64,000 nucleotides of DNA from Prostheceraeus crozeri (GCA_907163375.1 CAJQUW010016941.1:1-64000); one strand, 5' to 3'; positions 39,901-47,445 are shown, counted from the stretch's first letter. Notes: generated by a model not told the origin, from the sequence alone. A program made the numbers and translations.

Positions 39901-42340
39901 AAAGCTATCTCTTTATTTCACATTCACTTCGCGCACTAAAGAGACCTGTCCCACGGACTAATTTTAGTCCACGAACCGGGCGGGGGTTGAGAAACACTGC
40001 GATAAAGAATCGTTGCATCAACTGATTTCCGATTGCTTTGAATTATGCAATTCTCATGCCTAAAAGGCTGATGTACACGCATATTCTATAAAAATATATT
40101 CTGGGAAGCAAGACAATCAATACAAGCTCCCCGATAAAAAATGTTGACTAAATATTTTGTTATGTCCTTGGTAAATGCGTAGACATTTCTCTCTGAAAAT
40201 GCAGACCGCTATATCAAAGTCTAGAAGGAATATGAATATTTTGACACCGGAGCAAATTCAGATGCTCCGAAGCCGCAGGCTGAGGTTGTTGAATATTCAT
40301 GTGTTATACCATGAAATCAATAAAGAATGAACCATCAATTCTACCATGCTTCAACACCACTGTGATAGAAAATTGTCGATTGTCATTATACCCACAACAA
40401 AAATGACACAGTTGACATTGCGTTCAATGAAAATTTGGCAGTACGTAAATCAACTGCTGAAATACGATTGTCTTTCATTAAACAGAAATGTCCAATTGTC
40501 ATCTAGATAAACCATAAGAACATAAACTTCCACTTCCGTTTCTTACTTTCTTCTAGCGGTAGCTATTAAGTGGTGTACTATTTCATAGCCCACTTTGCAG
40601 AGATCATTGTAATACGAAGTGTTCTGTTTTCTAATGCATTGGCATCCTTATGCCAGATGCTAAAATGAATGTCGTAAATATTATATTAATCTGTGATAGT
40701 GCATCAAGATATATGAAAAAATGTCACGAATTCTATGACCGAACAGTTTGCTTTCATAGCTAAAGAACATAAAACCTAGAAGCTTTTCTACTTTTTAATT
40801 GTCAAACAGTTTACTTGGACGAGATAGACAGAGCATGGTAGAAGGATCAGCTTGACACCAAGATAATCATGGGCAGTGGCCACACTAAGTAAATTAATCA
40901 TCCATGCGTCACGAACTCTGCATGTCATAGAATCCATTTCATAACCTCGTCCAAATAAATTGACATTGATATTATTTACTTTAATCAAATGAAATGGTGG
41001 TGGATCTTAAATAGAACTTAATATGCTGTGATACCTTCGAAAATGAAATAGTGAACTAATCATCAGGTGTAAACAAGAGGTCTGCGGTCGTTGGAAATTT
41101 GCGATTATCAACACGAAGTTTTTCAGTCGAACACAATACCTCAGCATGACACGACACGAACACGGAGTCCAAATAGCCAAAGGCCAACACGAAATTCATC
41201 TTGTGAGTAATTCATTCAAAACATATAATTTGATACAGAACGATAGTTCACTGAAGAAAACAACATCAGATTAAAGAAACTACAAAATTATCTGAATTAG
41301 ACCGAAAGTTCAGCAATTACTGTCAAGTGACCGATCTAATGCAAAGCTGTCTATCAAGATGCTCTGGACTGAGGTTTATGACAAACCCCAATGCCGAAAA
41401 TGCACGTACTCTTGTTGCAGGAGTGATTGGAGTGGTAGTAAATGGCGTGCACTGCTTTGTTCAGGCTTGAGTTCTAGGCAGCGCGCTCGGACCACCACCG
41501 CAGAGTCCGCACAGGAGGCAATTGATGCTCGTAGCTCTGTTAAAAATTTCTGTTCATTTATCCTTCATCGTAGAATCAAATGGATTCTAGCTAGCTTGTT
41601 CTATTATAGGTACTTATAGTTATTGTAGGTATTGTATCTCTATTAGAACAGGTTAAGTTATCAATACATCTCAAGCTGAAAATTTACAGCGACTCTAATT
41701 TTAAAAAACAAGAACACGAACACGACACGAATGACAAAGTTCAACACGACACGAAACATCATCGTGTTCGTGTTACGAACGCAGACCTCTAGTGTAAACG
41801 CCCATTACTGATGAAGTAAACAGAAGCAGCGGCATCAAACCATAGTGTATTTTGCTTGCATCTTACCTTCAAATTGGCCACCCAAAGAAGATCTCAATCG
41901 CATATCTTCCATCCAACTCCATTCGGTCTGACATGGAAGTGAGATCATCAGATGCTCCACTCCATCAAAAGCAACGAGATGTCTCCGCTCGACTGCAGAG
42001 ATCTCGACTGGTTCTGGTGGTTGCCTGCAGCATAACAATTACATAATAGCATAATTATCAAAGCAAAATATCGACAAAAAATTGAAAAATTACTGCAGTT
42101 CAGATGGGTCTTCTCCAGCTTCTGCTGCTTCATCTTCATCCATTTCCGATTGCGTTTCTGTTTCACCGGGAGTGTTGCGGTGCATAGAGGAGAATGTGGT
42201 GTGACTGGCTGCAGATTGGGTTCTGCTCGTTGATTTGGAACCGATCGGAGGCAAAGGCTTGGACTGACCGGCTATATGGCCTTTGCCGCCTTCTGTTGCC
42301 AAGCCACGGTCCTCAAGAGGCTCCGACTGGCTCATGAAGA
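9816..42340 (-). CDS. multi-exon host gene: charged protein with Cys-pair block and microexons
   Basis: Ten candidate exons read right to left: 42094-42340, 41867-42024, 39056-39082, 38920-38946, 32719-32742, 26518-26717, 26247-26459, 19316-19538, 17508-17598, 16331-16398, plus a start at 9902. Each has AG before and GT after, and every junction is phase-compatible, which supports one gene. The product begins acidic and Ser-rich, then a globular-looking block (AVERRHLVAFDGVEHLMISL), a low-complexity Ser/Arg and Glu/Lys stretch, and a compact block with CQFC and, about 25 residues later, CC that could bind zinc. A basic helical tail follows (IKPHPPYGSQKARKEAKDRA, then IRERELARQQ). From memory the Cys block and KPHPPYGS tail resemble animal proteins of the ERICH6/C3orf20 (FAM194) kind, but this is weak. 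Function unknown. Gene start and end were not found. Confidence 0.65.
9950..11160. other. intronic or intergenic, no gene recognised
   Basis: No credible frame is present. A word around 10963-10985 (attgcaattaattgat) recurs inverted near 12895-12912 outside the mariner-like element, and might mark an older outer element. Confidence 0.4.
11166..12523. mobile_element. mariner-like element, 1358 bp, with a nested MITE
   Basis: Terminal inverted repeats of about 55 bp (left starts CAGGGTCGGCAAAGATAAGT; the right end reads CAGTGTCGACAAAAATAAGT on the other strand) are flanked by TA (11164-11165, 12524-12525). The size comes largely from a second element inserted at 11425-12152. Without it about 630 bp remain and no transposase frame was recognised. 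Confidence 0.8.
11425..12152. mobile_element. nested MITE, 728 bp, inside the mariner-like element
   Basis: Ends are CACTGTAAACT and, inverted, CACTGCAAACT, each flanked by TA (11423-11424, 12153-12154). The subterminal regions carry inverted gcacgaaatttcg words. Further in lie inverted arms around cacccc/cccaaacatccgtgg and ccacggatgtttaggg. The interior is markedly more GC-rich than its surroundings, and the frame at 11473-11718 inside it is not a recognised protein. Confidence 0.8.
12530..13280. other. no recognisable gene
   Basis: AT-rich, with no supported frame. A hAT-like end word (cagcgcttatcaacctt) lies at about 13234-13250, but no partner end was found. Confidence 0.35.
13292..14095. 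mobile_element. DNA transposon/MITE, 804 bp
   Basis: The left end GCATAGAGTAGGGACATATA and the right end (reverse complement GCATAGAGTAGGTATATTAG) form about 30 bp imperfect inverted repeats ending in tagagtg. A direct repeat tttcag flanks both sides (13286-13291, 14096-14101) and can be read as 8 bp gctttcag if two terminal bases are assigned to the target. No transposase is present. The superfamily is unsettled: hAT-like if 8 bp. Confidence 0.7.
14400..14470 (-). tRNA. tRNA-Thr(AGU)-like sequence, probably a pseudogene or SINE head
   Basis: The reverse strand has a perfect T arm (GTAGG-TTCGAAT-CCTAC), a CTAGTTA anticodon loop that reads AGU, a D-arm-like TAGATCAGTCGGTGG and about 5 of 7 acceptor pairs (CGGCT with AGCCG). 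The acceptor has mismatches at both ends of its helix, the anticodon stem has one mismatch, and U follows the anticodon where a purine is normal. A functional tRNA is therefore doubtful. Confidence 0.45.
14480..16325. other. intron of the minus-strand host gene, nothing recognised
   Basis: Only short unsupported frames (14894-15109, 15802-15996, 15960-16145) and no terminal repeats that I could pair. Confidence 0.4.
16331..16398 (-). CDS. host minus-strand gene exon, 68 nt
   Basis: The acceptor CATCTGTTACAG precedes 16398 and the donor GTAAGT follows 16331. One base completes the Arg codon opened by the previous exon. The exon then encodes IRERELARQQASMMAAQANF and two more residues and ends in phase 1. 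It is a helical, Arg/Gln/Ala-rich stretch. Confidence 0.75.
16541..16680. repeat. 26 bp minisatellite with an inverted partial copy
   Basis: Three full units (16591-16616, 16617-16642, 16643-16668) share agtagctcgccttgagaagc with variants, with partial units on both sides. An inverted copy of the unit core lies at 16541-16557 (tgttggcttctcaaggc). It is directly followed by a tRNA-like sequence at 16680-16722. Confidence 0.8.
16680..16722 (+). repeat. tRNA-like fragment with B box (SINE-like)
   Basis: CCGGGTTCGAATCCCAGCG contains a perfect RNA polymerase III B box and a T-arm-like hairpin. Upstream, where an A box should lie, is the minisatellite, each unit of which carries an A-box-like agtagctcg word. 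There is no complete cloverleaf. Confidence 0.45.
17508..17598 (-). CDS. host minus-strand gene exon, 91 nt
   Basis: The acceptor TGTGTTTTCAG precedes 17598 and the donor GTAAGTTA follows 17508. Two bases complete a Glu codon, and the exon reads EEGKLIDIKPHPPYGSQKAR and on to KEAKDRAEKR, ending with two bases of an Arg codon. The KPHPPYGS motif followed by a basic helix is the most conserved-looking part of the protein. Confidence 0.8.
17735..18020. repeat. dispersed repeat, copy 2
   Basis: Same orientation and the same ordered landmarks as the copy at 8275-8600 (aacgatttcag, gtaggcctattt, ctttctggc, agctttgtcaaaa, a caggatcaatttgtaaa variant). It lies in the intron between exons 19316-19538 and 17508-17598. 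Confidence 0.65.
18030..19060. other. intron, nothing recognised
   Basis: Contains a run of nine or more G at about 18207 and short unsupported frames on both strands (18644-18943, 18732-18959). Confidence 0.4.
19078..19140 (-). repeat. tRNA-like SINE fragment
   Basis: The reverse strand has a perfect T arm (CTGGG-TTCGATT-CCCAG) followed by CCGGCC, with a B box GGTTCGATTCC. The 5' half does not fold into D and anticodon arms. A 15-mer ctgcgtccaggcgac about 110 bp away (19242-19256) recurs at about 54391, so both may belong to one dispersed SINE-like family. Confidence 0.4.
19316..19538 (-). CDS. host minus-strand gene exon, 223 nt, Cys-pair block
   Basis: The acceptor TTTTTCTTTTTCCAG precedes 19538 and the donor GTGAGA follows 19316. 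The exon starts in phase 0 (YVRESEMPTNPPDSPRQRIA) and holds GITIPTGSACQFCGEPVPPL. About 25 residues further come LFCCSEYRSLLDYAL and KHPLNK. CxxC plus CC suggests a small metal site, by inference. It ends one base into the next codon, matching exon 17508-17598. Confidence 0.8.
19540..23700. other. large intron of the minus-strand host gene
   Basis: About 4.1 kb of AT-rich sequence. Short frames such as 21762-21965 and 21884-22150 have no domain. AT-rich local inverted words occur near 22030-22150, but no bounded element was found. Confidence 0.45.
23714..24069. mobile_element. short Penelope-like or non-autonomous element with hammerhead-like core
   Basis: A 13 bp direct repeat agaattcagtatt flanks the region (23701-23713, 24070-24082). 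Just inside, inverted words agggaatcccgtcaaaac (23751-23768) and gttttaacgggatccct (about 24048-24064) face each other. The interior carries CTGATGA at 23979-23985, a stem ACACC-GAT-GGTGT, GAAA at 24004-24007, and a second hairpin GTGC-TT-GCAC. The same order is seen in the Penelope-like arms at 52.8-53.6 kb. Confidence 0.6.
24515..25412. mobile_element. pogo/Tigger-like MITE, 898 bp
   Basis: Ends read CAGTGCACTCCGGATAAGCG on the left and, inverted, CCGTGCACTCCGGATAAGCG on the right. TA follows the right end (25413-25414) and TG, perhaps a changed TA, precedes the left end. Subterminal words rich in ccgg/gcgggag recur. TIRs of this style are typical of pogo-type Tc1/mariner elements. No transposase was recognised. 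Confidence 0.75.
25420..26240. other. intron, nothing recognised
   Basis: Frames at 25310-25603 and 25605-25859 have no recognisable domain and lack splice support. Confidence 0.4.
26247..26459 (-). CDS. host minus-strand gene exon, 213 nt
   Basis: The acceptor TTCCATTCTGCAG precedes 26459 and the donor GTGAGA follows 26247. It is exactly 71 codons in phase 0: QSDAEEEAEEKATSEVKTAT at the start and IIPSIGPPQALQ at the end. Glu-rich, then Ser/Thr/Lys-rich, probably disordered. The intron to the previous exon is only 58 nt. Confidence 0.8.
26518..26717 (-). CDS. host minus-strand gene exon, 200 nt (possible alternative start)
   Basis: The acceptor TGTTCCATCTAG precedes 26717 and the donor GTAAGA follows 26518. 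After two bases the exon reads EAI, then MSARRGKTSSRGGPASQSQR, an Arg/Ser/Gly-rich basic stretch. It ends acidic with PEPRVDDEFGIPLDESSDES. The Met at 26706 could be the start of a short isoform. Equally, phase fits continuation from the upstream microexons. Confidence 0.75.
26926..27023. repeat. fold-back palindrome, about 98 bp
   Basis: Outer arms ataaatgcctcgat (26927-26940) and atcgaggcatttat (27009-27022) are perfect. Inner parts include aaatggtc against ggccattt, and gtggc-gaa-gccac at the centre. It has no coding content. Confidence 0.8.
27440..28366 (+). pseudogene. Crypton-type tyrosine recombinase relic
   Basis: Successive plus-strand frames (27494-27916, 27829-28014, 28034-28366) keep the order of a Crypton-like tyrosine recombinase, also seen in its domesticated ZMYM/QRICH1-like relatives. 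The N-terminal domain shows LNYCLKYFFSDVRKTDGSRY-PPSTLKELG. The middle has NAERCPLKLFKEYVSK, and the C-terminal catalytic part has SLRRTAKNRLVQAGIP and KKTG. The motif normally read NHSLRRT here has TSLRRT, so the usual His is missing, and there are at least two frame changes. A dead copy in an intron. The element's ends were not found. Confidence 0.65.
28370..31580. other. intron, nothing recognised
   Basis: Several plus-strand frames of 79-98 codons (29386-29625, 29538-29819, 29755-30045, 30064-30360) lie together but show no family resemblance. They do not share one frame and have no clear splice sites. Confidence 0.4.
31585..31711. repeat. fold-back palindrome, 127 bp
   Basis: The outer arm cagtccgagctttcgac pairs with gtcgaaagctcgggctg, and the inner arm ataatcatggaaagtgatg with catcactttccgtaattat. 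About 20 nt separate the inner arms. It sits 70 bp from a second, longer palindrome. Confidence 0.8.
31780..32008. repeat. fold-back palindrome, 229 bp with about 91 bp arms
   Basis: The left arm 31780-31871 and right arm 31918-32008 are about 90% reverse complements, including aaagtttacggtcgtcgatg and gtaaacgacaga words. The 46 nt centre has its own cagcgc/gcgctg inverted words. Confidence 0.85.
32131..32627. mobile_element. hAT-type non-autonomous element, 497 bp
   Basis: Ends CAGGGGTTGGTAACC and GGTTACCAACCCCTG are perfect inverted repeats of the hAT style. Flanking 8 bp ctctaaat (32123-32130) and cactaaat (32628-32635) match at 7 of 8 positions, the hAT target size. The interior is non-coding. 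Confidence 0.9.
32719..32742 (-). CDS. host minus-strand gene microexon, 24 nt (putative)
   Basis: The acceptor CTCTTCAG precedes 32742 and the donor GTGAGT follows 32719. Reading in the incoming phase gives AGKEKETN, and it leaves in the same phase 1, so it can be skipped without a frame change. An alternative AG eight bases upstream would make a 32 nt exon that would not fit the phase. Confidence 0.45.
33772..36358. mobile_element. degenerate DNA transposon, 2587 bp
   Basis: The end words CAGGGTGGCGGCC and, inverted, CAGGATGGCGGCC match at 12 of 13 positions and continue with cccgggcgat/cccgggaatcgcc words. The direct repeat tgtcaa flanks both ends (33766-33771, 36359-36364). Around 35540-35600 on the plus strand, HVQNTNENFD recalls a QN.NE.FN-type motif of Mutator-like transposases as I remember them, which is tentative. 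The rest is decayed. The superfamily is unsettled. Confidence 0.7.
36365..38915. other. intron, nothing recognised
   Basis: AT-rich. Frames at 37501-37746 and 38129-38434 have no recognisable domain. Confidence 0.4.
38920..38946 (-). CDS. host minus-strand gene microexon, 27 nt
   Basis: A strong acceptor (CTTCCTCTCTATACAG) precedes 38946 and a strong donor (GTGAGT) follows 38920. In the incoming phase it reads APKSRLSMW and leaves in phase 1, so it is frame-neutral. It lies 110 bp from the other 27 nt exon. Confidence 0.6.
39056..39082 (-). CDS. host minus-strand gene microexon, 27 nt
   Basis: The acceptor TTTCCAATTACAG precedes 39082 and the donor GTGAGA follows 39056. In the incoming phase it reads AALSESRSS, a possible phosphorylation-prone insert, and leaves in phase 1. 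Confidence 0.6.
39282..39999. mobile_element. hAT-type non-autonomous element, 718 bp
   Basis: Ends CATTGTTTCTCAACC and GGGTTGAGAAACACTG are inverted. A perfect 8 bp target duplication cgataaag flanks it (39274-39281, 40000-40007). The interior has no transposase frame; the 80-codon frame at 39428-39670 is not recognised. Confidence 0.9.
40010..41065. other. intron, nothing recognised
   Basis: No supported frame or bounded repeat. Confidence 0.4.
41075..41791. mobile_element. hAT-type non-autonomous element, 717 bp
   Basis: Ends aAGAGGTCTGCG and CGCAGACCTCTa are inverted, with a perfect 8 bp duplication gtgtaaac on both sides (41067-41074, 41792-41799). Subterminal regions repeat acacgacacgaa words on both sides. 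No transposase was seen. Confidence 0.9.
41867..42024 (-). CDS. host minus-strand gene exon, 158 nt
   Basis: The acceptor TTGTTATGCTGCAG precedes 42024 and the donor GTAAGA follows 41867. Reading PPEPVEISAVERRHLVAFDG and then VEHLMISLPCQTEWSWMEDM, it looks like a folded segment and is the least charged part of the protein. It leaves in phase 1, matching the microexons. Confidence 0.75.
42094..42340 (-). CDS. host minus-strand gene exon, 247 nt (5'-most recognised)
   Basis: The acceptor CAATTATCTTTCAG precedes 42340 and the donor GTAATT follows 42094. After two bases it reads F and then MSQSEPLEDRGLATEGGKGH, so the Met near 42335 may be the true start with a spliced 5' UTR, or the exon may be internal. 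The remainder is Ser/Thr-rich, then acidic (SEMDEDEAAEAGEDPSELQ). The intron to the next exon is 69 nt. Confidence 0.7.
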
Positions 42341-42344
42341 CTGA

Positions 42345-45300
42345 AAGATAATTGATCGCCATAAGAGATTTTAGTTTCAGTGACACATAAGCACTAAGCA
42401 TGAAATACTTGAAACTTTTCAGAAAATTAGTTCATGATTATTTGTAGTCATTTGATGAAAGCAGTGAAAACGTCTCACTCTTTTAGTAGTTTCACAGACG
42501 AAGAATAACTGCGCCAGATAAATATGCTAACGCTTTGCCCACTGAGCTCTGCCAACTAGTCCTCAGTTCAAGATTCTGCGTAAAACCAATCAGATGCCTT
42601 CATCGTCCAAGACAAGTACACCATTAGCTGACAAGTCAAACTACAAATAGAGTAGGTTATTAAGATATCCTCCGCCTCAAGTAGTCAACGATGTAGAGAC
42701 CTAACCAAACAGGTCTTACATAAATTGTTTAATTCAGTAGCAAATTAACATAGTGTGTAGAAATCATACTTAAAATGCTACTGCCTTCATATTAAACACG
42801 ACTGTTTAAAATGGGGCATGTATAGTCGTGATGAATGTGTGGACTGCCTTTAAGACATGATTTATGAGATTTATGTCAATAAATCAAATAAACTGGAAAT
42901 TTTCCAGTTCCATGAATGTTATACTTTTGTCGTATATATTAAATAGTCGTAAATCTCTTTTGGTAGCAGCTTTCACGTTTTACACACACGCGAAGACCAA
43001 TTTCAAAACCACAGGGCAACTTTTGAATCACACTATCTATCCTGAGAAGCTCTTGGATTATGTAGATCTTCGAATTTTTACGTCTATAGCAGTTTACTTC
43101 TCAATTCATCATAGCCTTACAACAAAATTTCAATATGAAGAAATATGGAATAACCTACTGTTGCACGTACAGACAGTGCTCGAATTTTAGTATTGGTAAG
43201 AGACGGAGACACCTAATCACACTGAGAGAAGAAAGCCGAACCCAACTGAATTGAGCTGTAATCCAAATGAAGCCGGACGAGAGGATTTGAAAGTCAACGA
43301 GAGGACACAACCACACTGCTGAGACAGCTGGTATGAAGGTACCGCACGTAAAATATGCTCTCCCAAATAAATGAGAATTCTTCGTCTCCCAATTCTGTTT
43401 TAGCTTATTGAAAATATTGTTTGTTACTTGCATCATGAACATGGATAATGTATATAAACTGATATATACTTTGTCGGATATACTGTCAAAAATAATATAG
43501 GTTTTAGCAAGCTCAAAACTGATTGACAATCGAAGTCGTTCATCATGGCTTATTCATAATCGCAACAACTTATGAACAATGTGTAAAATGCGGAATTTTT
43601 GCGGAGCAAGAAAATGATTGATTGAATGAATTATGACTGAGCACAACTAATTATTCAGTCATTCTGGCCGCTTCAGTTGTGCATCACAAAATATTGAATA
43701 TGGTGATGTTCCTGACCGTTTCTATATACAGTGCAAATATTTCTAACTGAGGTATCTGTCTATTTCACAATTATATTTTGTCAAGATATCCTACATAAAG
43801 TTATCACGTCTGATGGAGATGGGAGATTGGAAAATTAAAGGAAAATTCAAATATAGCTTATATTATGTTTTCTGAAGCAATGGAAAAATGCAACTTTCAT
43901 CAACATAATTGGCCCTATTACATCAAAACATTTGGCTGATGGTGGCATGTCGGTTAGTGGCTATAAAAATAGAAATGTCGGGATTTCACATTTCATGGAA
44001 AAGCAACTTTCCAAATGTTGTCATTTAAACTTTGTTTACTTAATGCGCCTAGGGGCCTACAAGCTATCAGACATAGCTATTATATCATCCTATATAATCG
44101 ACAAAAATTATTCTTGAGCTTCGATAATATGACAGATCTACATTTAATAGGTTGCAAATTAGACATACTAACATAGTCATTGTCAAATGTTGGCAATGTC
44201 AAGTGACATAAAGCTAGATAAGAAACAGTCCAATATGATATCGATTGCCGATAGTTTATGGCGGCGAACGGGAGATTTTTTCCATTTTGAGCCATCGCAA
44301 GATGATTACGATATCATACGACACATGCATGGACAATGTATGTTTTATCCATACATGCCTTGAACTCTTATCCTAGACAAAGGCAAGACGGCAGAAACCT
44401 GGGGTTACATATTTTTGTTCAATTCCTGAAAAATATACATTTGGCTGAAATAGAAGGAAGCTGCTCTGACATCCTACGTTGGGTAAATATGATAGCAATT
44501 AATCCAACGCTCTTGTCGCCAAATAGGTTTACGATGTACAAATATGCATATAAACTAGCAAAGCAGATTGATTTCAAGCTAAAAAATAACACTTCAGAAT
44601 CATGTGCAAGACTGACATTTACCTTAAAAACGTGAAACCATTTCTTGTATTTTTAACGCCTTGAATTTTTGACAGAGTTACAGTGCATTTATTCAAAAAA
44701 CTGTAATTCAGAAGGATCCTAGACTTAATTCTATAGCATCAGTGGAAATAATTTCACTGCATCAATTTATATGTATTTATATATTGTCGCTTTTATTACA
44801 AACACATCTAAATACATTTGTAATGGCAGATGCAGCAGATATAGCAGACAGCATTTATAATAGTTAGTCAGGAAAGTGGCGATATATGAAAGAGTTGTTT
44901 CGATGTGGAGATGCGAATTAGATTCCTCACTTTGGATAAAATGGCAGTTATTCATATCTTTTATAATTTCAACTTACCATATGTCAATGATGTGCTAAAA
45001 GAAATAGTATTTATTGAATGCCCGGGTAAAAAATTACGTATACACCAATTAGACGACGTATTTCAAACCTGTAGAAGGCCTTTGTGCACAAATTGATTTC
45101 TTTTAAAGGAAACACACTCTGCTGAATTCAAACCGATGAACACACTCATTAAAACCCAAGATCACAATCCTGTCGTTGCTTGTCATAATGGAAATGTTGC
45201 AGCTATTTTGAAGCACCTCTACCACGGTTGGCATATCTTGAACATAATTTAAAAACCCATGCAAACAGCAAAACCCCGTGTGTTTTTTGGGTTTTTTAAA

Positions 45301-45670
45301 AAGAGGCTGGGTTATTCAGAATAGCAGATTGTGTTTCAAGACCTGGATTTTAAATGCAAGTTGCATAACATCAGATCGGAGCTTCAGCATGAACGACACT
45401 TAAGTAATTGTTTCAATTACACTTCTAGCCTAATTACAGTTCTATACGAGTGTCTACGGTGCATTTGCATCCATGAGAAATCACATGTTATCGGCAATAA
45501 TCGGCAATCGGATTAATCAGTCTGTTATATCATTATATTTTACGATTGTAAGGGTTTCCATACCTGATTAATCTATCGTTTTCGCAATATTTTAGTCAAA
45601 GGGATATTATTTACTGACAATCATGATTTACAGCTCAACCGTTACATCACTATACCGCTACAGCTTAGGC
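42345..45670. other. no recognisable gene
   Basis: Frames at 42864-43190, 43155-43529 and 44336-44635 (99-124 codons) have no family resemblance or splice support. A short acceptor/donor pair near 44978-44994 (minus) could be a tiny exon but has no frame context. Confidence 0.4.
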
Positions 45671-45716
45671 CTGTCGATGGTAGTAATGTTTCAGAAAATA
45701 AAGGACCAGCCATTAA

Positions 45717-45813
45717 TTTATAAGTTGAGAGAAGTCCTTGCTTTGATGGTTTTTCTTTATTTTTGCAAAAATAAAGAAAACCATCAAAGCAAGGACTTCT
45801 CTCAACTTATAAA
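45717..45813. repeat. almost perfect palindrome, 97 bp, with flanking direct repeat
   Basis: Arms of about 47 bp start tttataagttgagagaagtc and meet at a tttttgcaaaaa centre. The only difference is one T in a T-run. The 13-mer atggtagtaatgt occurs on both sides (45677-45689, 45817-45829). The arm word gagagaagtcctt is also present in both arms of the Penelope-like element at 52.8-53.6 kb. Confidence 0.9.
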
Positions 45814-46208
45814 AAAATGGTAGTAATGTAACTGTTGTATCCCTTAAACACTAGCAAAATTAATGTTACATCTGCAGCCGTTCAGTTCATTTGATTACAA
45901 AAGTACCATACTTTGGTCTGAAAGGTATTGATCTCTTCTTGAAGATTCACTATGATTATTGGCTACCGGCTGAACGGTTGTCTACTACGTAAAATTTTGT
46001 CTAACATAACTACTCTTCTTAAATGAAAGTTATGGTATCAAAATCATAGGTTAGAAAAATGAAACACATGTCAGCGTATAGACAAGAGTAAAATGTTTTC
46101 AGAAAAGTCTTGGACTCATCCACAAGAGAATTACACGCGTAACTGGATCCATAATCATAACTAATGTCACATTGCCCCATTCATTTTGTAAGAAATTGGT
46201 AAAATAAC

Positions 46209-46630
46209 TGTAAGAGTTATTACTTTTGTTTTAACGTGCCATTTAATTACTCGATTCTCTCATGACCTTATATGAAATTTCGCGAGTTGATCGCATTTTT
46301 ATTATCGGCTGAACCTAGAAATCTTGCGTTCGCGGTAACATTGATATTTGATGGTAAGTTGATATAGCTATGCGATCCTGGACTGTATATAGAATCTAAG
46401 CGTTAGTGTTTTTGTAACAGACTATGTATGTGTCATAGTAAGCCAGTAATTTCTGTGATTATTGATGATATAGCTTTTTGACTTTTGAGAAGCTGTTACT
46501 AAGCAAGTTTGTGATCTGACAGTTTCGGTTTGTACGTATTGTAAACTGGTGACTTAAGTGGTCGTAAGTGTATTTTGATATATTGCTTCAATATACTTAA
46601 GTGAGTTTGGACCAGAAATTCGTTCTTACA
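46209..46630 (+). repeat. 5' LTR of the Gypsy-type element
   Basis: 422 bp, TGTAAG...CTTACA. Matches 50513-50934 at all but about three positions. Confidence 0.95.
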
Positions 46631-46656
46631 AGCTATCCGGGCGTATAACAATCGAT

Positions 46657-47445
46657 ATGAAGGCAATGAAGAAAGTGAGTAATTATACAGGGGAAGATGA
46701 GGTTGAGCGTTGGATTGATAAGTTTGAGGTGGCGGTGGACATTGATGGGTTAAAAGAGAAGGAAGCTCAATTGCTGACGATGTATCTTGAGGGTCCAGCA
46801 TATGATACGTGGAAAAATCTGTCTGAATTAGACAGGAAGGACGCCACTGCCATTAAAGCTGCTCTAAGAAATGCGTTTGGGTTGCGAAGGGTAGATGCGT
46901 GGCGATCGGCATTGTCAAAAAGAGTGCACATAGGGGATTCAATTGATGCAGTAGGGGATAACATTCGGAAACTCATGACAATTTCATGTGCAGGTGGTGA
47001 CCCATTCGAGTACATATCAGGTATAGTGTTGCTGGAATCTTTGCCAAGAAACATTCGTGAACAGGTGGTCTTATTTCTGGGGAACAATCTTACGTACACG
47101 ATGGTATTGAGTGTTGCTAAAAGAATCACCCCATCTGTGACTCCATCCGCTTCGGAAATAACTGCTTGTAGTGGCGTGTATGCACCATCTGAGAATAGAA
47201 GGGTCGGCAGTCACGCTGAAAAAGCGCTCAGATGCTACTGTTGTCAACGCATAGGTCATCTTCAAAAGGACTGTAGAATCACTTGTCATAAATGTGGACA
47301 GCGTGGTCACATGAAGCACAATTGCTCTGCGGTATCTTTAAACGTCGAACAGGGGGCAACGTCCTCTCCGATTGCCCCCGGTTCTCAGAAGCCTTTACGC
47401 AACCAATTGCTATTGCCACAACAGCAACAAACACCAGAGCTATAA
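46657..47445 (+). CDS. gag: gag frame of the Gypsy-type element
   Basis: 262 codons. The first half has a capsid-like helical domain (YTGEDEVERWIDKFEVAVDI, then LEGPAYDTWKNL). The C-terminal part has two CCHC zinc knuckles, CYCCQRIGHLQKDC and CHKCGQRGHMKHNC, which bind the element's RNA. It starts 27 bp after the left LTR. Confidence 0.85.
   Translation: MKAMKKVSNYTGEDEVERWIDKFEVAVDIDGLKEKEAQLLTMYLEGPAYDTWKNLSELDRKDATAIKAALRNAFGLRRVDAWRSALSKRVHIGDSIDAVGDNIRKLMTISCAGGDPFEYISGIVLLESLPRNIREQVVLFLGNNLTYTMVLSVAKRITPSVTPSASEITACSGVYAPSENRRVGSHAEKALRCYCCQRIGHLQKDCRITCHKCGQRGHMKHNCSAVSLNVEQGATSSPIAPGSQKPLRNQLLLPQQQQTPEL

Noticed and set aside
44974-44994. Very short exon-like segment (minus strand) with good acceptor and a GTAAGT donor after ATG
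   Set aside because: 17 nt long, with no frame context and no neighbouring exon; splice-like words occur often by chance in AT-rich DNA.
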